Source of the DNA: Sipunculus nudus
Taxonomy: Eukaryota > Annelida > Sipuncula > Golfingiida > Sipunculidae
Assembly: GCA_026874595.1 (NCBI GenBank)
Contig: CM049313.1
Span: 59,291,159 to 59,355,158, forward strand
DNA: 64,000 nucleotides
Reading direction: 5' to 3'
The number at the start of each line of letters is the position of its first letter. Position 1 is the stretch's first letter. Below, piece by piece: positions 38,111 to 48,983 of the stretch. A program made the position numbers and the translations under genes. The notes under the pieces are model-generated. The model had not been told where the DNA came from. It did no database searches and saw only the letters and a list, made by a program, of their open reading frames with translations.

Positions 38111-41100
38111 CTACTCTTCCAGTACTCATGTCTGTGTAGTATATACCATCGAAATGATTTTGTCTGGTTCAGGCATAGTTTGATTACTTTGCAAGAGAAG
38201 GTTCAACAAGCAGGTCAGCTTGATCCTGGCCTGACTTAAGTCATTTCAGTCATTGGTACTGCCATCTGGTGATTAATGTCTTAACTAACTCAGTGCAGCA
38301 TGAAAGAAAAAAAATGCAGGAAAGCACTCAGAGACTGCATGTATACCTCCGCCAATATTCTGGATCATCAGATATGGATTATTACTGGGATTCTGATCAG
38401 ACTTTCACATGTGCCATGTAAGCTCTGTTATTTTTATAAATTCGAGTTGAGAAAAATGTGTGTGACAGTTGACTTGTTTGATAAATAACAGTTTAGCTGT
38501 TACTGTCAGAACAAAGATGGCTTCAGGTAGTTAATATCTTTATACACTACAGGCAGCAGAAAATCTGACAATGTTTAGAAATTTATATTTTAATATTTAC
38601 CGTGATATTGATAAATGATGATGGTCTTAGTCTGACTGTAGAAAAATTATTTTAAATAAAAACCACAAAAGATCGTTGAAATGTGTTCAACTTCAAATAT
38701 TTAACAGACAAACCAGTGCACATGCAAAGTTAACTTGATTCTTATCTCCTTACCAGAATCCACAACATAATGAATGCTGAAGTATGTTGAAAACACAAAG
38801 CAGTTATGCATTGTCATTTGATAGGGGTGTCAGATGATGAACTTCAGTGCACAGACATTTTATGACTTCCTTCATACATCCACATGAGCCTCTTCTACAA
38901 TTTTTTAAATACATTATAGATTATTCTGGCATAAACTTCCAGATTATTGAGGTTGAACCATTGTTGACTTATTTTTGTGTGAGATAGATATTGCATCCAC
39001 ATATGGGAAGTAATGTTGTCACTGTTAGAGTAGGGAAAAAAGTAAATTGTGCTTGTGTGAAGACAAAAATTGTCCAGCCCATGATGAATTATAAATCAGG
39101 CTTCACTCTGCCAGAACTCACATTGACCAAGGTGTGTTCTTTGATGTGCACTTTACCCATGTGCAGAAACACTGATTCAAATCTATATCAGAACACCACG
39201 TTCTCAGAGACATCAAACTTGTTCTGGAGATCTACACACCTGTCATGGTTCAACAGCAACACTCCAGGTCAATTCCAGTACAAAGCCACCACTAATACTA
39301 ATCAATCACTCCACAATGAAAAGGCCTTAACACTAACAGTATAACAGAATCATTAAAACTCAATTTTTTTTATTGGGATTCAGATTGTTCCATGGGTGTT
39401 TCCATAACCCTCCACAAAAATTGCAGGAGGGGATATAGTAACACGTCTGTTCTTGTGTCCATTTGTCCATTGAGACTAGTTCAGAACCATTTGAAAAAGG
39501 CAGGTAGATTTGTGCTTTTAGGAGTGGGTGGGGTGGTGGTGGTGGCGGTGGAATGCGCCTTAGGAAATAGGAACATCACAGACTTGAAAGGATTGCTGCT
39601 TGTGGTGCTGATTGGGCTTGGTATGGTGTGTGCAAATGCATCATTGCCATCATTTCGATGCAGTGAAATAGGGAAAAACAAACATTTCCCTCTCGGTTTT
39701 GCGAATGCAAGTTACAGTGAAACGTGTAATAAGGGACTGATCAAAAGTAGTCCTTGATTAACAGGTGGTCTAATTAAAAAGATCAGTTATAACCAATGTA
39801 TATGTTTTTTGGTCCACTCGATTGTGGTCTAAGCAGGCAGGTTGTCTTTCAAAAAATGTCTACTACCCTAAGCTGGGTTAAATAGATATAATTAATCAGG
39901 AGCAGAGTAAGGTATTATAATGCTTGTACTCTGGCTGCATGGAGTGTTATTACTACTTCTGTATTTAAATTGGTATAATACACTTCTTGGAATCTTCTGT
40001 TGAATGAAGAGATGACCAGGGAGAAACAATCCATGAGAAGCAGTTCGCTTTTTGAGTGCTTTCCTATATTTCCAAAATTCAAGTGGTTTCCAAAGTACAT
40101 TGTCTGAAATAGAAATTCTCATTTCACATGTTACTTCTTATGCCACAAACATTTGTTAATTCTTATTTGCAGTGAAATGGAGAAGACTCAAATGTAATGG
40201 TTTGCATTTTACTTCTTCAAAAAAGGCTGTTTTGTCACAAATGAGCGGAAAATGTATTTTAACCAGGGAAAGCTTGTTTTTAAATAAACTTGTACACAAG
40301 TACTGAATTTAATGAAAGGACAAAGTACACAGCGAGAACACATGGTTTGATGAAGAAGTAACGTTCACCCCGTTGCCTTCATGATTACATTAGAACTGGA
40401 TGATTTATGCAGAGATTGACTTCTGTTTTCATTAAACTTCAGTTTGAAAATTTCCTTTTATGCAGAGTCACATATGTACTGTGAAGTTTACTAGATTTTT
40501 AGTTTGTAAAAAGTTATGTTAATGCATCATGTGCATTTAAGGAAACTGTCCTCCTAAGGTCTATCATGAGCAAAATATACCGGTAACCTAGGGTTTGCAG
40601 TGTTTATCTTTCCTTTTTACTCAGTTGCTATTAAGTTCTAGGGTGTGATAAGCACTCATAAAATCACTTTGGCCTGGCCAGAAAAATGTGATTTTCTGTC
40701 CTTTCAAATATGATATCCCTTTTACCAATAGCTTTGTAAGTAACCATTTGAACCAAATGAATTATGCAAATTGCTTACAGTAGGGTCACTCAATCACATA
40801 GGTAAAAAACTAGTTGTAAGGGGTGATCTGCCAGTTTGCTATGAGATACATATACAGTAGAGCCTCAGATTTCTGTATCTCTTTTTTTTCTGAAAATTAT
40901 TTTTTTCCTAAATTTAAAGTAAGGAACTTTAATTTACCTTGATTAAATGTTTTGCTGCTTTTAAAAGGAAAATAGGATTAATGATGATTAAAAATGATCT
41001 GATGAGCTAACATTGCAGTATGCCAGGATTAACATTTTTATTGAAATTCAAAAATGATATGCCAAGTGAAACAGCAGTATACTTTTTGAAAAATGTCTGA

Positions 41101-43280
41101 CTTTGCATATCTGTTACCTCAGTCAGCTGAACAAATATTTTTCGTCTGCCAAACCATTCAGATATTTGAGGTTTTATAAACTTTATTTATATTTAACGTG
41201 GATTGTACAACTAGTTATAATAACTAATACGAGGCATTCTCTTTGCCTGGGATGTTGGCACTTGGTAGTGTGTAAGGATGGAGGAAACTGTAGGACCCAG
41301 GATGAAATGTATATAGCTTGCACAATAACACAGCAGTCCTATTTGGTCATTGATCACATATTCGCTGCACAAATTTTAATGAGCCTCAAATTGCCAGTAA
41401 AAAAACCTTACCTGAGTTAGGAATGGTTTGGTTTATCAAATTGGAAAATATATTTTGGAGTACCTTGTAAATATTCAGTTACAAGGGTAGGGTTCTTTAC
41501 CGGTAGTTCATTTGTGATTAACTGTTTTCATTTAAAAGAACACAAGACTGTACATTTCACTGATTGAAAAAATGTTGGCAAGCATTGGCCTTGGTTCTAT
41601 GTAGGTGAGCCTTGGTGTGTGAAAGCTAGCTTCCAATCCAAATATGTAATCTCAGTGATGATTGTAACCTGATCCGATTTCATCCCTTCCTGCTTGCCCA
41701 TCTGTCTGTCTTTCTCCCTGTTAATGAGGTTCCTTAACAAAGTGTGAAAGAATATGGATAAAATTTGTATTTTGGTGAAGGTTCTTGTGAATTTAGAGCT
41801 CATTAGGTTTTAAAGACAATGGGTGCATTATAATTGTATGGAAACCAAGCTGTAATCCTTTTAATCAGACTCAGGTCATGACACTTGTAGCTATGCTGTC
41901 ACTAGAAGCCACTCTCCCACATTAATATAATGTAATAGCACAAGGGGTGGCACTAATGAATAAGGTTATCAACATCCATTTAAAATGCATTATTAAACTA
42001 CTTGAGAATCAGTCTGAGTTATCGGTTTTGTGTACCATTAATTCTGAAAAGAGAATGTAAATGGGACTTTTTAAATTCAATAAAAAATGGTTTCAACTTA
42101 GAGAGCACAACAATTTGGTGTATAGGGCATGACATATCTTCAGTATTATGAAAATATATATGCCCAACTTGATGTTAAACAAAATTAATGATTAAGAAAA
42201 AAAATTACAAAAGGATTATAAATTTGCATACATATACTGTACATTTGTAAAAGAGCTAAATGGAACAAGAATATAACCTACACTTGTTGATGAAACTATA
42301 ATACGTAAATCATACAATAAAACGCAACCAGGTTTCTTGACCCATGGGTCACATGTTATAGCCCACCTGAACCAACATTTTCACATATACTTAGGAGATA
42401 TGTACACAGTACAAAAGTCATACATGTATTCTGTGAATAATTTAACAGCAGTTCAACATATTTCAGCTGCAGTTTAGTAAATAAGGTCCATTTGGCTTGA
42501 CTGCAAATGGGTATTTTTTCACAGTGAGGGTGCCATAATAACAATGATTTCCATTACACCTTCACCACAAATAGGAACCATCTGGTACAGTTTGTGAACT
42601 AATACGCTGTTCATGGCCATGTGTATTATATATTAATTTTGATATTTCGCCCTAAATATTGGTTTGCTCTTAATGATAATATTGATAAAGTTTAAGCATT
42701 TACAACAGTTTAAAAAAAAACCCAGAATATTTTAAATAAATAAGCAAAAAGTTGCATTCATTACTCGGATACCTTTGTAGTTCCTCGTTCTCTGCAACCT
42801 TGACCTTCACCTACAACTGGTGTTATGAGCGGGCACAGAAAAAAGGAAAGAATGATGCATCGACTGGGAGGGCTGCCAAGATCAGTGTTGTGTCTGGCTT
42901 AACCCTACAGACCCAGGCTTATTATTACCATAAGAACACTTGTTTTTGATCACATTAGAAACAGACTCTGTGTTTATGAATTCTGAACCCCCCTCCTGTA
43001 TTTCAGCATGTACTGCTAATACCATGCTGTGCAAGACTGTTGTCAAGATGTGCCTTAAATATTTAAAACTTCCAGTGGTTATAAATACTAGAAAGTGCCT
43101 TTAGAGCATTTTGTATGTTTAATATATATGCTTATCAATAGTTTAAAAAAAAATCCTTCTGTTGAGGTTACTTGCGTGACAGGTGTGACATGTTAGTGAT
43201 AGACAAGTCATGTCTTTATGAAGTCTGTGTAACTTAACATTATTTGTTCCCCATATTAGTAATAGATGTAACAATATCTG
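38111..43280. other. no recognised gene; several domain-free ORFs
   Basis: This is largely unique AT-rich DNA. Open frames at 38991-39344 (117 codons), 39392-39757 (121 codons, with a GGT-repeat-encoded Gly/Val stretch), 41103-41420 (105 codons) and 42752-42949 (65 codons) were read. None shows a family signature or good flanking splice sites. A fragment resembling the TIR element at 10893 lies near 39733-39850. Any of these frames could be a lineage-specific exon, but I do not support a call. Confidence 0.5.
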
Positions 43281-43288
43281 ATCTACAT

Positions 43289-44312
43289 CAGGCTTGGGTC
43301 AAGTACAGGGGGTCAGTACTTGAGTACAAGTACAAGTACTTCAGAATTTGACAAGTACAAGTACAAGTACATAATTTTTCAATGTACTTGAGTACAAGTA
43401 CAAGTACAGGGGTCTGTACTTGAGTACAAGTACAAGTACTTTTAAATAAAAAACTGAAAAAGCCATTTTACTGAATATTTATTGATAAAAAAATTACCTA
43501 TATTATACACACTGTTACACTGATGGATATCCGTACTGGTACACAGAAAAGGTTGGTTGATGCTCCAATTGCTGAAAGATTTTTTGGTATTCTAGGTAAT
43601 CCAGGGTAACAGTCTTTGTGGCCTTTCAGTATTTATATACACTATTACACAGTCATATATCAGTACACAAGAAATGGTGCTTTGATACCTGAATTGCTGC
43701 AACTTAGCTGAATTTTTTTTTTATTCTAGGTAATCCACGGAGATGTCTTGATGGACTTTCAGTCTTTCACAGCGACTAGGAATGGTTGATGAAAATAATA
43801 TTTAGGTGTCATTTTCATCTACATTTCATTTAGTTATGCATACGTAAGCTGTCATTGCACTTGATGAACATGATACTCAGTGGGTAGTGTTTCCACAAGC
43901 CATTCATATAATCAGGTCTGAGGATCTCAGCAGTTTAGGACTGAGGTATAGTTTTGGTTCATCAGAACAACTCACAAAACAGGTTGAATTATTCAGTATA
44001 GTGTCAGTTCTGTCTGAGTCTGTCAGTCATACATAGTGCTTAGATTTCTGTCTGACCTGAGGTCTCCTAATGCTGTGTTTATGGCAAGTAGATAAGTAGC
44101 TCTGTATGCAAAATAATTAAAAAAAAAAATACATGTACTTGACTAGTACTTGAAATGTACTTGATTTTTCAAGTACATTTTTAGCAAATACAAGTACAGA
44201 ACAAGTACTGTACTTGGTAAAAAGTACCAAGTACAAGTACAGGCCAAGTACTGAAATATTTGTACTTGAGTACAAGTACCAAGTACAAGTTCATGTACTT
44301 GACCCAAGCCTG
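43289..44312. mobile_element. nonautonomous hAT transposon with perfect 8-bp target duplication
   Basis: The terminal inverted repeats are exactly CAGGCTTGGGTCAAGTACA (19 bp) at both ends. The flanks are ATCTACAT at 43281-43288 and 44313-44320, an exact 8-bp duplication, which is diagnostic of the hAT superfamily together with the CAGG start. Subterminal zones (43289-43440 and 44130-44312) are packed with GTACTTGAGTACAAGTAC units, the sort of array that binds hAT transposase. The 690-bp core has no transposase frame, so it would need an autonomous partner. The perfect duplication suggests fairly recent insertion. Confidence 0.9.
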
Positions 44313-44358
44313 ATCTACATAACATGAAAACATTTTAAAGGCTGCAAAGAAAAACAGT

Positions 44359-44480
44359 AGGGGCCTAGCGGTATGCAGTTGAGTGGTAACAAGTTGGCTC
44401 TCTCTGCTGTTGATCTAGGTTCAGTACCAGGGTCAGTAGTTTTCTCCATGTCCTCTGGTTTTCACCACCTCTATAGACTC
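44359..44480 (+). mobile_element. tRNA-derived SINE
   Basis: It starts GGGGCCTAGCGG. An A-box-like TGCAGTTGAGTGG (about 44374-44386) and a B-box-like GGTTCAGTACC (44418-44428) are spaced as in a tRNA-type RNA polymerase III promoter. Downstream, TTTTCTCCATGTCCTCTGG and TTTTCACCACC (44439-44469) resemble the conserved central domain shared by several animal SINE families (consensus rich in CTCCGGTTTYCTCCCACC). The 3' tail is not clear. No target duplication was found. Confidence 0.6.
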
Positions 44481-44815
44481 CTGAATACCTCCATCTGAGC
44501 CATTTGCCGATGAAGAAAAAACTTGCTAAAAACGTGCATAATCAGGAAAACGCTCCAAATGGCCGAAACTGCAAGTACAAGGGCTGTGGGTCTCGAAGCA
44601 ATGTCGTTCACAGGATTGAGTTCGGCTCTCGAATGGCATGGCTGGGTCTCCACTGCTGGGATCGGTGGAGGGAATGTGGGTTGCTTCTGGCTTTGTGGCT
44701 GTGGATGCTGTAGCTTTCTAAAAAGGACAACAGCTCGAGATGGACGATGGTAGCGCCCTCTACGGCTCCCTGCTTGGCTTGGTGTGGCACTGCGGCTGTT
44801 GGCTCAGAGAACATG
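44461..44815 (-). other. GC-rich segment with a 118-codon reverse ORF, unassigned
   Basis: Between the SINE and the MITE the base composition rises sharply. On the - strand one frame is open for about 118 codons from 44815 down to the TAG near 44475. It reads as a basic Arg/Ser-rich start (RRGRYHRPSR), a Gln/Pro-rich middle (PQPQSQKQPTFPPPIPA) and a hydrophobic segment (TALVLAVSAIWSVFLIM) followed by FSKFFLHRQ. That could be a membrane-anchored tail, but I recognise no family. No initiator Met precedes the basic part in this frame, so it may be a captured or decayed exon. Confidence 0.25.
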
Positions 44816-45010
44816 CTTAAAGAGCGCATCCCCCTGCATCAAAAATTTTTATTTTGATTTTCATCTTTCAGGAAGATAAAATTTTGATAAGATTTTTTTT
44901 GTTATGTTGTGCTTTTACCTGTTCAGCCAAAAAAAAAATGTTATTATCATGCTTTTTCCCTGATCATTTGACCTTTTTATCGAAACATACAAAAAAAGGT
45001 AAAAAAAAAA
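44800..45010 (-). mobile_element. MITE related to the TIR element at 34428 (uninterrupted copy)
   Basis: Read on the - strand, the right part matches 34508-34565 (GGTATGTTTCGATAAAA, TCAAATGAT, AAAGCATGA, AATAACA). The left part matches 37270-37315 (AAAATCAAAATAAAAAT, TTGATGC, GGGG). The family-A insertion present in the other copy is absent here, so this represents the pre-insertion structure. The terminal repeats are badly decayed, and a run of about 22 A (45001-45023) sits at one edge. Confidence 0.6.
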
Positions 45011-45076
45011 AAAAAAAAAAAATCACCAGCCTGTACTGGTTTCTGGAAAAAAGTTCCTGAGAGCAATATCTTTTCT

Positions 45077-45426
45077 TTAGCTAAGCTGACTGTAAATCAA
45101 CTGAGAAATAGAAATGGTGCTGTCCATCAGGGGATCTGGCTAGTTGCCGTCCTGGTGTTTGTTATTAGCAGGGCACAAATTGTTAAAGCTGGTTCTAGAA
45201 AGTTCTAAGTAAACATCCAGGGAGGTCCATAAAAATTATCCTTGGAAAAATGTAATTAGGCCACTGCGACCTTTATCCTCTCCGCCATTGGCCTTATAAT
45301 AATTAAAAATATGATGCAAAACATGCAATATCTTGATTATTAATGTATGGATTATCATGAATCTTGCCTTTAATATTGACCATGACTAGTTTTGTCAGTT
45401 CCCATAAAGTGGTTGCACCACCTGTA
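45077..45426 (+). repeat. Helitron-like family B, copy B2 (fragment)
   Basis: It matches B1 (29560-29935) in order: a decayed hairpin TTTAGCTAAGCTGACTGTAA, then TTAGCAGGGCACAAAT, 'gttctagaaagttctaagta', 'tatcttgattattaatgtat' and 'gaccatgactagttttgtca'. The palindrome GGTGGCGCCACC seen in B1 has decayed to GGTTGCACCACC here. The 3' end is cut by the family-I fragment. Confidence 0.65.
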
Positions 45427-45830
45427 TTTTTAGCCACCCTGTGAGCTTTTGTGATGGTGCGGCATTGTCCATCGTGTGTCGTGTGTTATGTGCCGTGCGT
45501 TGTGCGTCATCTGTACGTTAACCCTAGCTATCTCAAAAAAGGCAGAAGCTAGCATCACCAAATTTTTTGCAAATAATCAGTCAATCTTTCTCAAGTTTGT
45601 TCAAACAGTTCCAGTTCGGAGATTTTTGGCCGAGTTACAGGAGGTTGAACTTAGTCATCTATCCAAAAAAGCACACTAAAATTAAAATCTCAGAAACAGC
45701 TAGAGCTATAATCACCAAATTTTATACCAATGTTTGTCACATATGTCTTTTTTTAAATTGAGGTATTGGCGGTGCCACCTACATTGATGTATTTTTTACA
45801 AGCGAAAATGTAATTTTAAGCTCTTCTAGC
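45427..45830 (+). repeat. dispersed repeat family I, copy 2
   Basis: It shares with 1901-2130 the blocks TTTTTAGC, CCTGTGAGCTTTTGTGATGG, GTCCATCG and ATCACCAAATTTT. The (GTCY)n-like region is a degenerate TGTGTCGTGTGTTATGTGCC run. A GGCGGTGCCACCTAC site near 45769 is a one-mismatch form of the palindrome shared by other families. Open frames across it are incidental. Confidence 0.6.
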
Positions 45831-46239
45831 TAATACACTCATTTATGATGAAACTGTTAAGCTGATTGGTTTAAATTTTACAAGAATTATTCTATGGTAG
45901 GGTTCTGCCAGTTTTATAAGAATAGATTGGGTGAATACAGCTTTAAAATGCATTGTAGCAAATTGAATAAGGCTTTCTGTGTTTGAAAACAGATTTGACA
46001 ACATGCTGAGTTTCAGCAGCCAAGTCAAGAGGTCACTTAGTACAACCAGATGGGGTCCAGACATCACCGTGGCAACTGACCTGGTTCTGGCGGGTGTCTA
46101 GACAATGTGTCTAGACACAGCGTCTAGACGTCTAGACACAATGTCTAGATGCAGAATTCCCAGATTATTGGAACTATATCTTTCAACTGTTTGAAAAAAC
46201 TTGGTTTTCATTTTAAGTGAATCGGGTTTATCATCAAGT
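45831..46239. other. unique sequence with a GTCTAGAC palindrome cluster
   Basis: No gene was recognised. At about 46095-46150 the palindrome GTCTAGAC or its half TCTAGAC/GTCTAGA occurs five times in 55 bases, with short spacers. Confidence 0.6.
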
Positions 46240-47243
46240 CAATTGTGAACTGCTGCGCCCTCATTTTTGGTTGACCTCTGACCTTTCCTCACTGCCCACC
46301 GTCCATTTGTGCGTCTGTTTCCACACATAAACCCACATATCTCAGGAACTGTTCGACTGATCAGACTAAAAATTTGCACAAATGTAGCCCTTTGATAGCT
46401 TTATAACATACACTAAAAATGATGGGGCCAGCTGCAACCATTTTTGCACAGCATCCATCTGTTCATCTGCCTTTGGATAAAATCACTCATATCTCAGCAG
46501 TGGTTTGACTTATCCACCTGAAATTTTGCAGATTAATACATCCAGGACAGCTTTCTTGATTTTATGACAGGTGACACCACCTACATTCAGGTTTACTCTG
46601 CAGACATCCAAGCTCATATCTCGGGAACCATTTGACCAATATGGCCAAAATTTTGCATGTGTATAGATCTCACATAGCTCTTCATCATAGGCAAAACTGG
46701 TGGCGCCACCTGCAACCACTTATGCACAGCGTCCATCTGTTCATCAGCCTTGGGATAAAATTGGTCATATCTCAGAAGTGGTTTGACTTATCCACCTGAA
46801 ATTTTGCAGGTTTATACATCCTGGACAGCTTTCTTGATTTTATGACAGGTGGCACCACCTACATTCACCCGATTGGGCCAAAATTTTTCTTGTGTATAGA
46901 TCTCACAGATTTCTTCATCATAGGCAAAACTGGTGGCGCCACCTGCAACCACTTATGCACAGCATTCATCTGTTCATCTGCCTTGGGATAAAAATCACTC
47001 ATATCTCAGCAGTGGTTTGACTTATCCACCTGAAATTTTGCAGGTTTATACATACTTGACAATTTTCTCGATTTTATGACAGGTTGCACCATCTACAGTC
47101 ACGTTTATGTTGCACGACATCCATGCTTATATGCAACACACCTCACTCTATTCCCCTTGCCACTTAATCCATGCCTCACTTCACCCGTCCCACTCTGATT
47201 TCTGCGGATACACATAGTCGCTTGTCAACTACCCATATTCTAG
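46240..47243 (+). mobile_element. Helitron/Helentron-like family E, copy E2 (5'-truncated)
   Basis: It matches E1 from TGAACTGCTGCGCCCT onward and includes three imperfect internal units. Perfect GGTGGCGCCACC palindromes are at 46699-46710 and 46932-46943. The 3' stem has decayed (TAGTCGCTTGTCAACTA), but the terminal CTAG (47240-47243) followed by T is kept. The 5' hairpin is missing. Confidence 0.75.
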
Positions 47244-47451
47244 TTTTAAAATGTCCTAGTCTGAAACTTGCAGGTCCGAAATGTCCATTTTGCTGAAATC
47301 ATAATGACTAAGGTAGATATGCAGGACTTAAGAGGAATAATATTAAATTTTAAAAAATAAACCTTCATTCATACTCCCTAACTTTGCAAAGGTTCGCATT
47401 AGGCCTGTAGGCCTTGTTTTCATATTCTTACAAATATTTTTTTTTTTTTTT

Positions 47452-48616
47452 TTTTACTATAAAATGACAACAGTCATGTCAGTTTCTCAGCTGTGGTTAC
47501 ATCTAGTGTCCCAAAATTTGGTGTGTATATTGATTACAAGTGGATGCCCTATAGTAATCACCATGTCTTTCCGTCCATCTGTCTGTCCTTACAAATTTGT
47601 TTCCAGCAGATAACTCCAAGCTGGATTGACATATGGACTTAAACATGACTTGCATATGGCCAACCACTAAAGAAAGAACCTGTATGGTTTTTGGGTCATG
47701 AGGTCAAAGGTCAAAGTCACAGGACACTTATTTACAAGGATTAAAGCTGCATTTTAAGCCAAGCTTTTCATCTTAAACTTTCCATCTTGCACATTTAGCT
47801 GACTTGCCAGTATGGGAAGGCATAAATGAATTTGGGGTCACACGGTCAATGTCACAGGGGCCATCTGTTTACAAATAAGTTTCAAGTTGATAACTTCAGT
47901 TTAGTTTGAATTATTGGTTTCAAACCTAATTCATATATGGCTCATCAGTTAAGCAAGAACTCTGATGATTTTGGGGTCCAAAGGTCAAAAGGTCAAGGTC
48001 ACAGGACCTATTTCTTTAAAAGAAATGTGTATGCATTTCAAGACAAACTTTTCATCACAAACCTTCCATCTTCAAGATATTATAATACTTATTTGTCAAT
48101 AGGGGAAGATTCTTTTCGATTTGGGGTCATAATGCAAAAGTCAGGGTCAAAGGGCCTATCCATCCACAAAGAAGTTGATGGATGATAATTCTGTTTTGGA
48201 TAGACATATTGGCTTCAAACTTGATTAATTATTAACACACCACTTTAGTAAGAAACATTTTGATTTTCAGGGTCCAGAGATCAAAGGTGAAGGTCACAGG
48301 AGCCACATCTTAAATTGATTGTGGATGCACTGTAAATCAAACTTTTTATCCCAAACTTTCCATCTTTCACAGATGGCTTACTTGCCCAGGGTGGAATAAA
48401 TCTTTAGATTTGAGGTTACCTTGTCAGAGGTCAAGGTCACCGGACCCATTTTTTTAAAAGATTTTTACAATAATCTAAATGCTGCCAGTTCAAGGATACT
48501 AAGGTTTTTGGTCACAAGGTTATTGATTCAGGTCACAGGACTGTCATTCTGAAAAATTTCTTTAAAATATTCTTAAAGACAAATTCAGCTGAGCATTGAG
48601 ACCCCTTGGTCCATAG
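47452..48616 (+). mobile_element. Helitron-like family C, copy C2
   Basis: It follows a run of about 20 T (47436-47456) and starts TTTACTATAAAATGACAACA as C1 does. A short GTCCATCTGTCTGTCC tract lies at about 47572. Four imperfect internal units carry 'gaggtcaaaggtcaaagtca' or similar. A perfect DR1 site is at 47701-47713. The 3' terminus CAGCTGAGCATTGAGACCCC (48586 onward) keeps the family pattern, but its hairpin and CTAG have decayed to CATAG. Confidence 0.7.
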
Positions 48617-48983
48617 TTTGGCCTTATTTGTACAATCCATGTAAAGTAATAAACCTTTAAACCCACTATGCATTCCATGAGTAATGACGGCTTCAGCTCC
48701 TTGAGATGGAGTAATATTCCATGCTAAAGTAAACCCCATCATTCCATTAGCGCTCTGTGGCCTACTGGGACAGAGGCGCACCTTGGTGACTTAATCTCAT
48801 TAGTTACACCCTGGTCTTCTTGTTTTCCTTTGTGGGTCCAGTCCCAATACCTCACTGATGTTAATGAATTGGAATCTGATACCTTAGTTCTTATACATTT
48901 TAATTAACCTGAATGTATCAGCAGACAGGTGAGTCTTGTTGTATAGTTAATGTGTGATTCTCAGCATATTTAGTAGATATTAT
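48617..48983. other. no recognisable gene
   Basis: A short unique stretch between two Helitron-like elements. Nothing coding was recognised. Confidence 0.5.

Noticed and set aside
38991-39344. 117-codon frame
   Set aside because: No family signature and no exon boundaries. It may be chance in this moderately AT-rich segment, so it is mentioned only in the regional note.
39392-39757. 121-codon frame with a hydrophobic Gly/Val stretch
   Set aside because: The hydrophobic stretch comes from a GGT/GTG simple repeat, there is no domain, and no supporting splice or promoter signal was seen.
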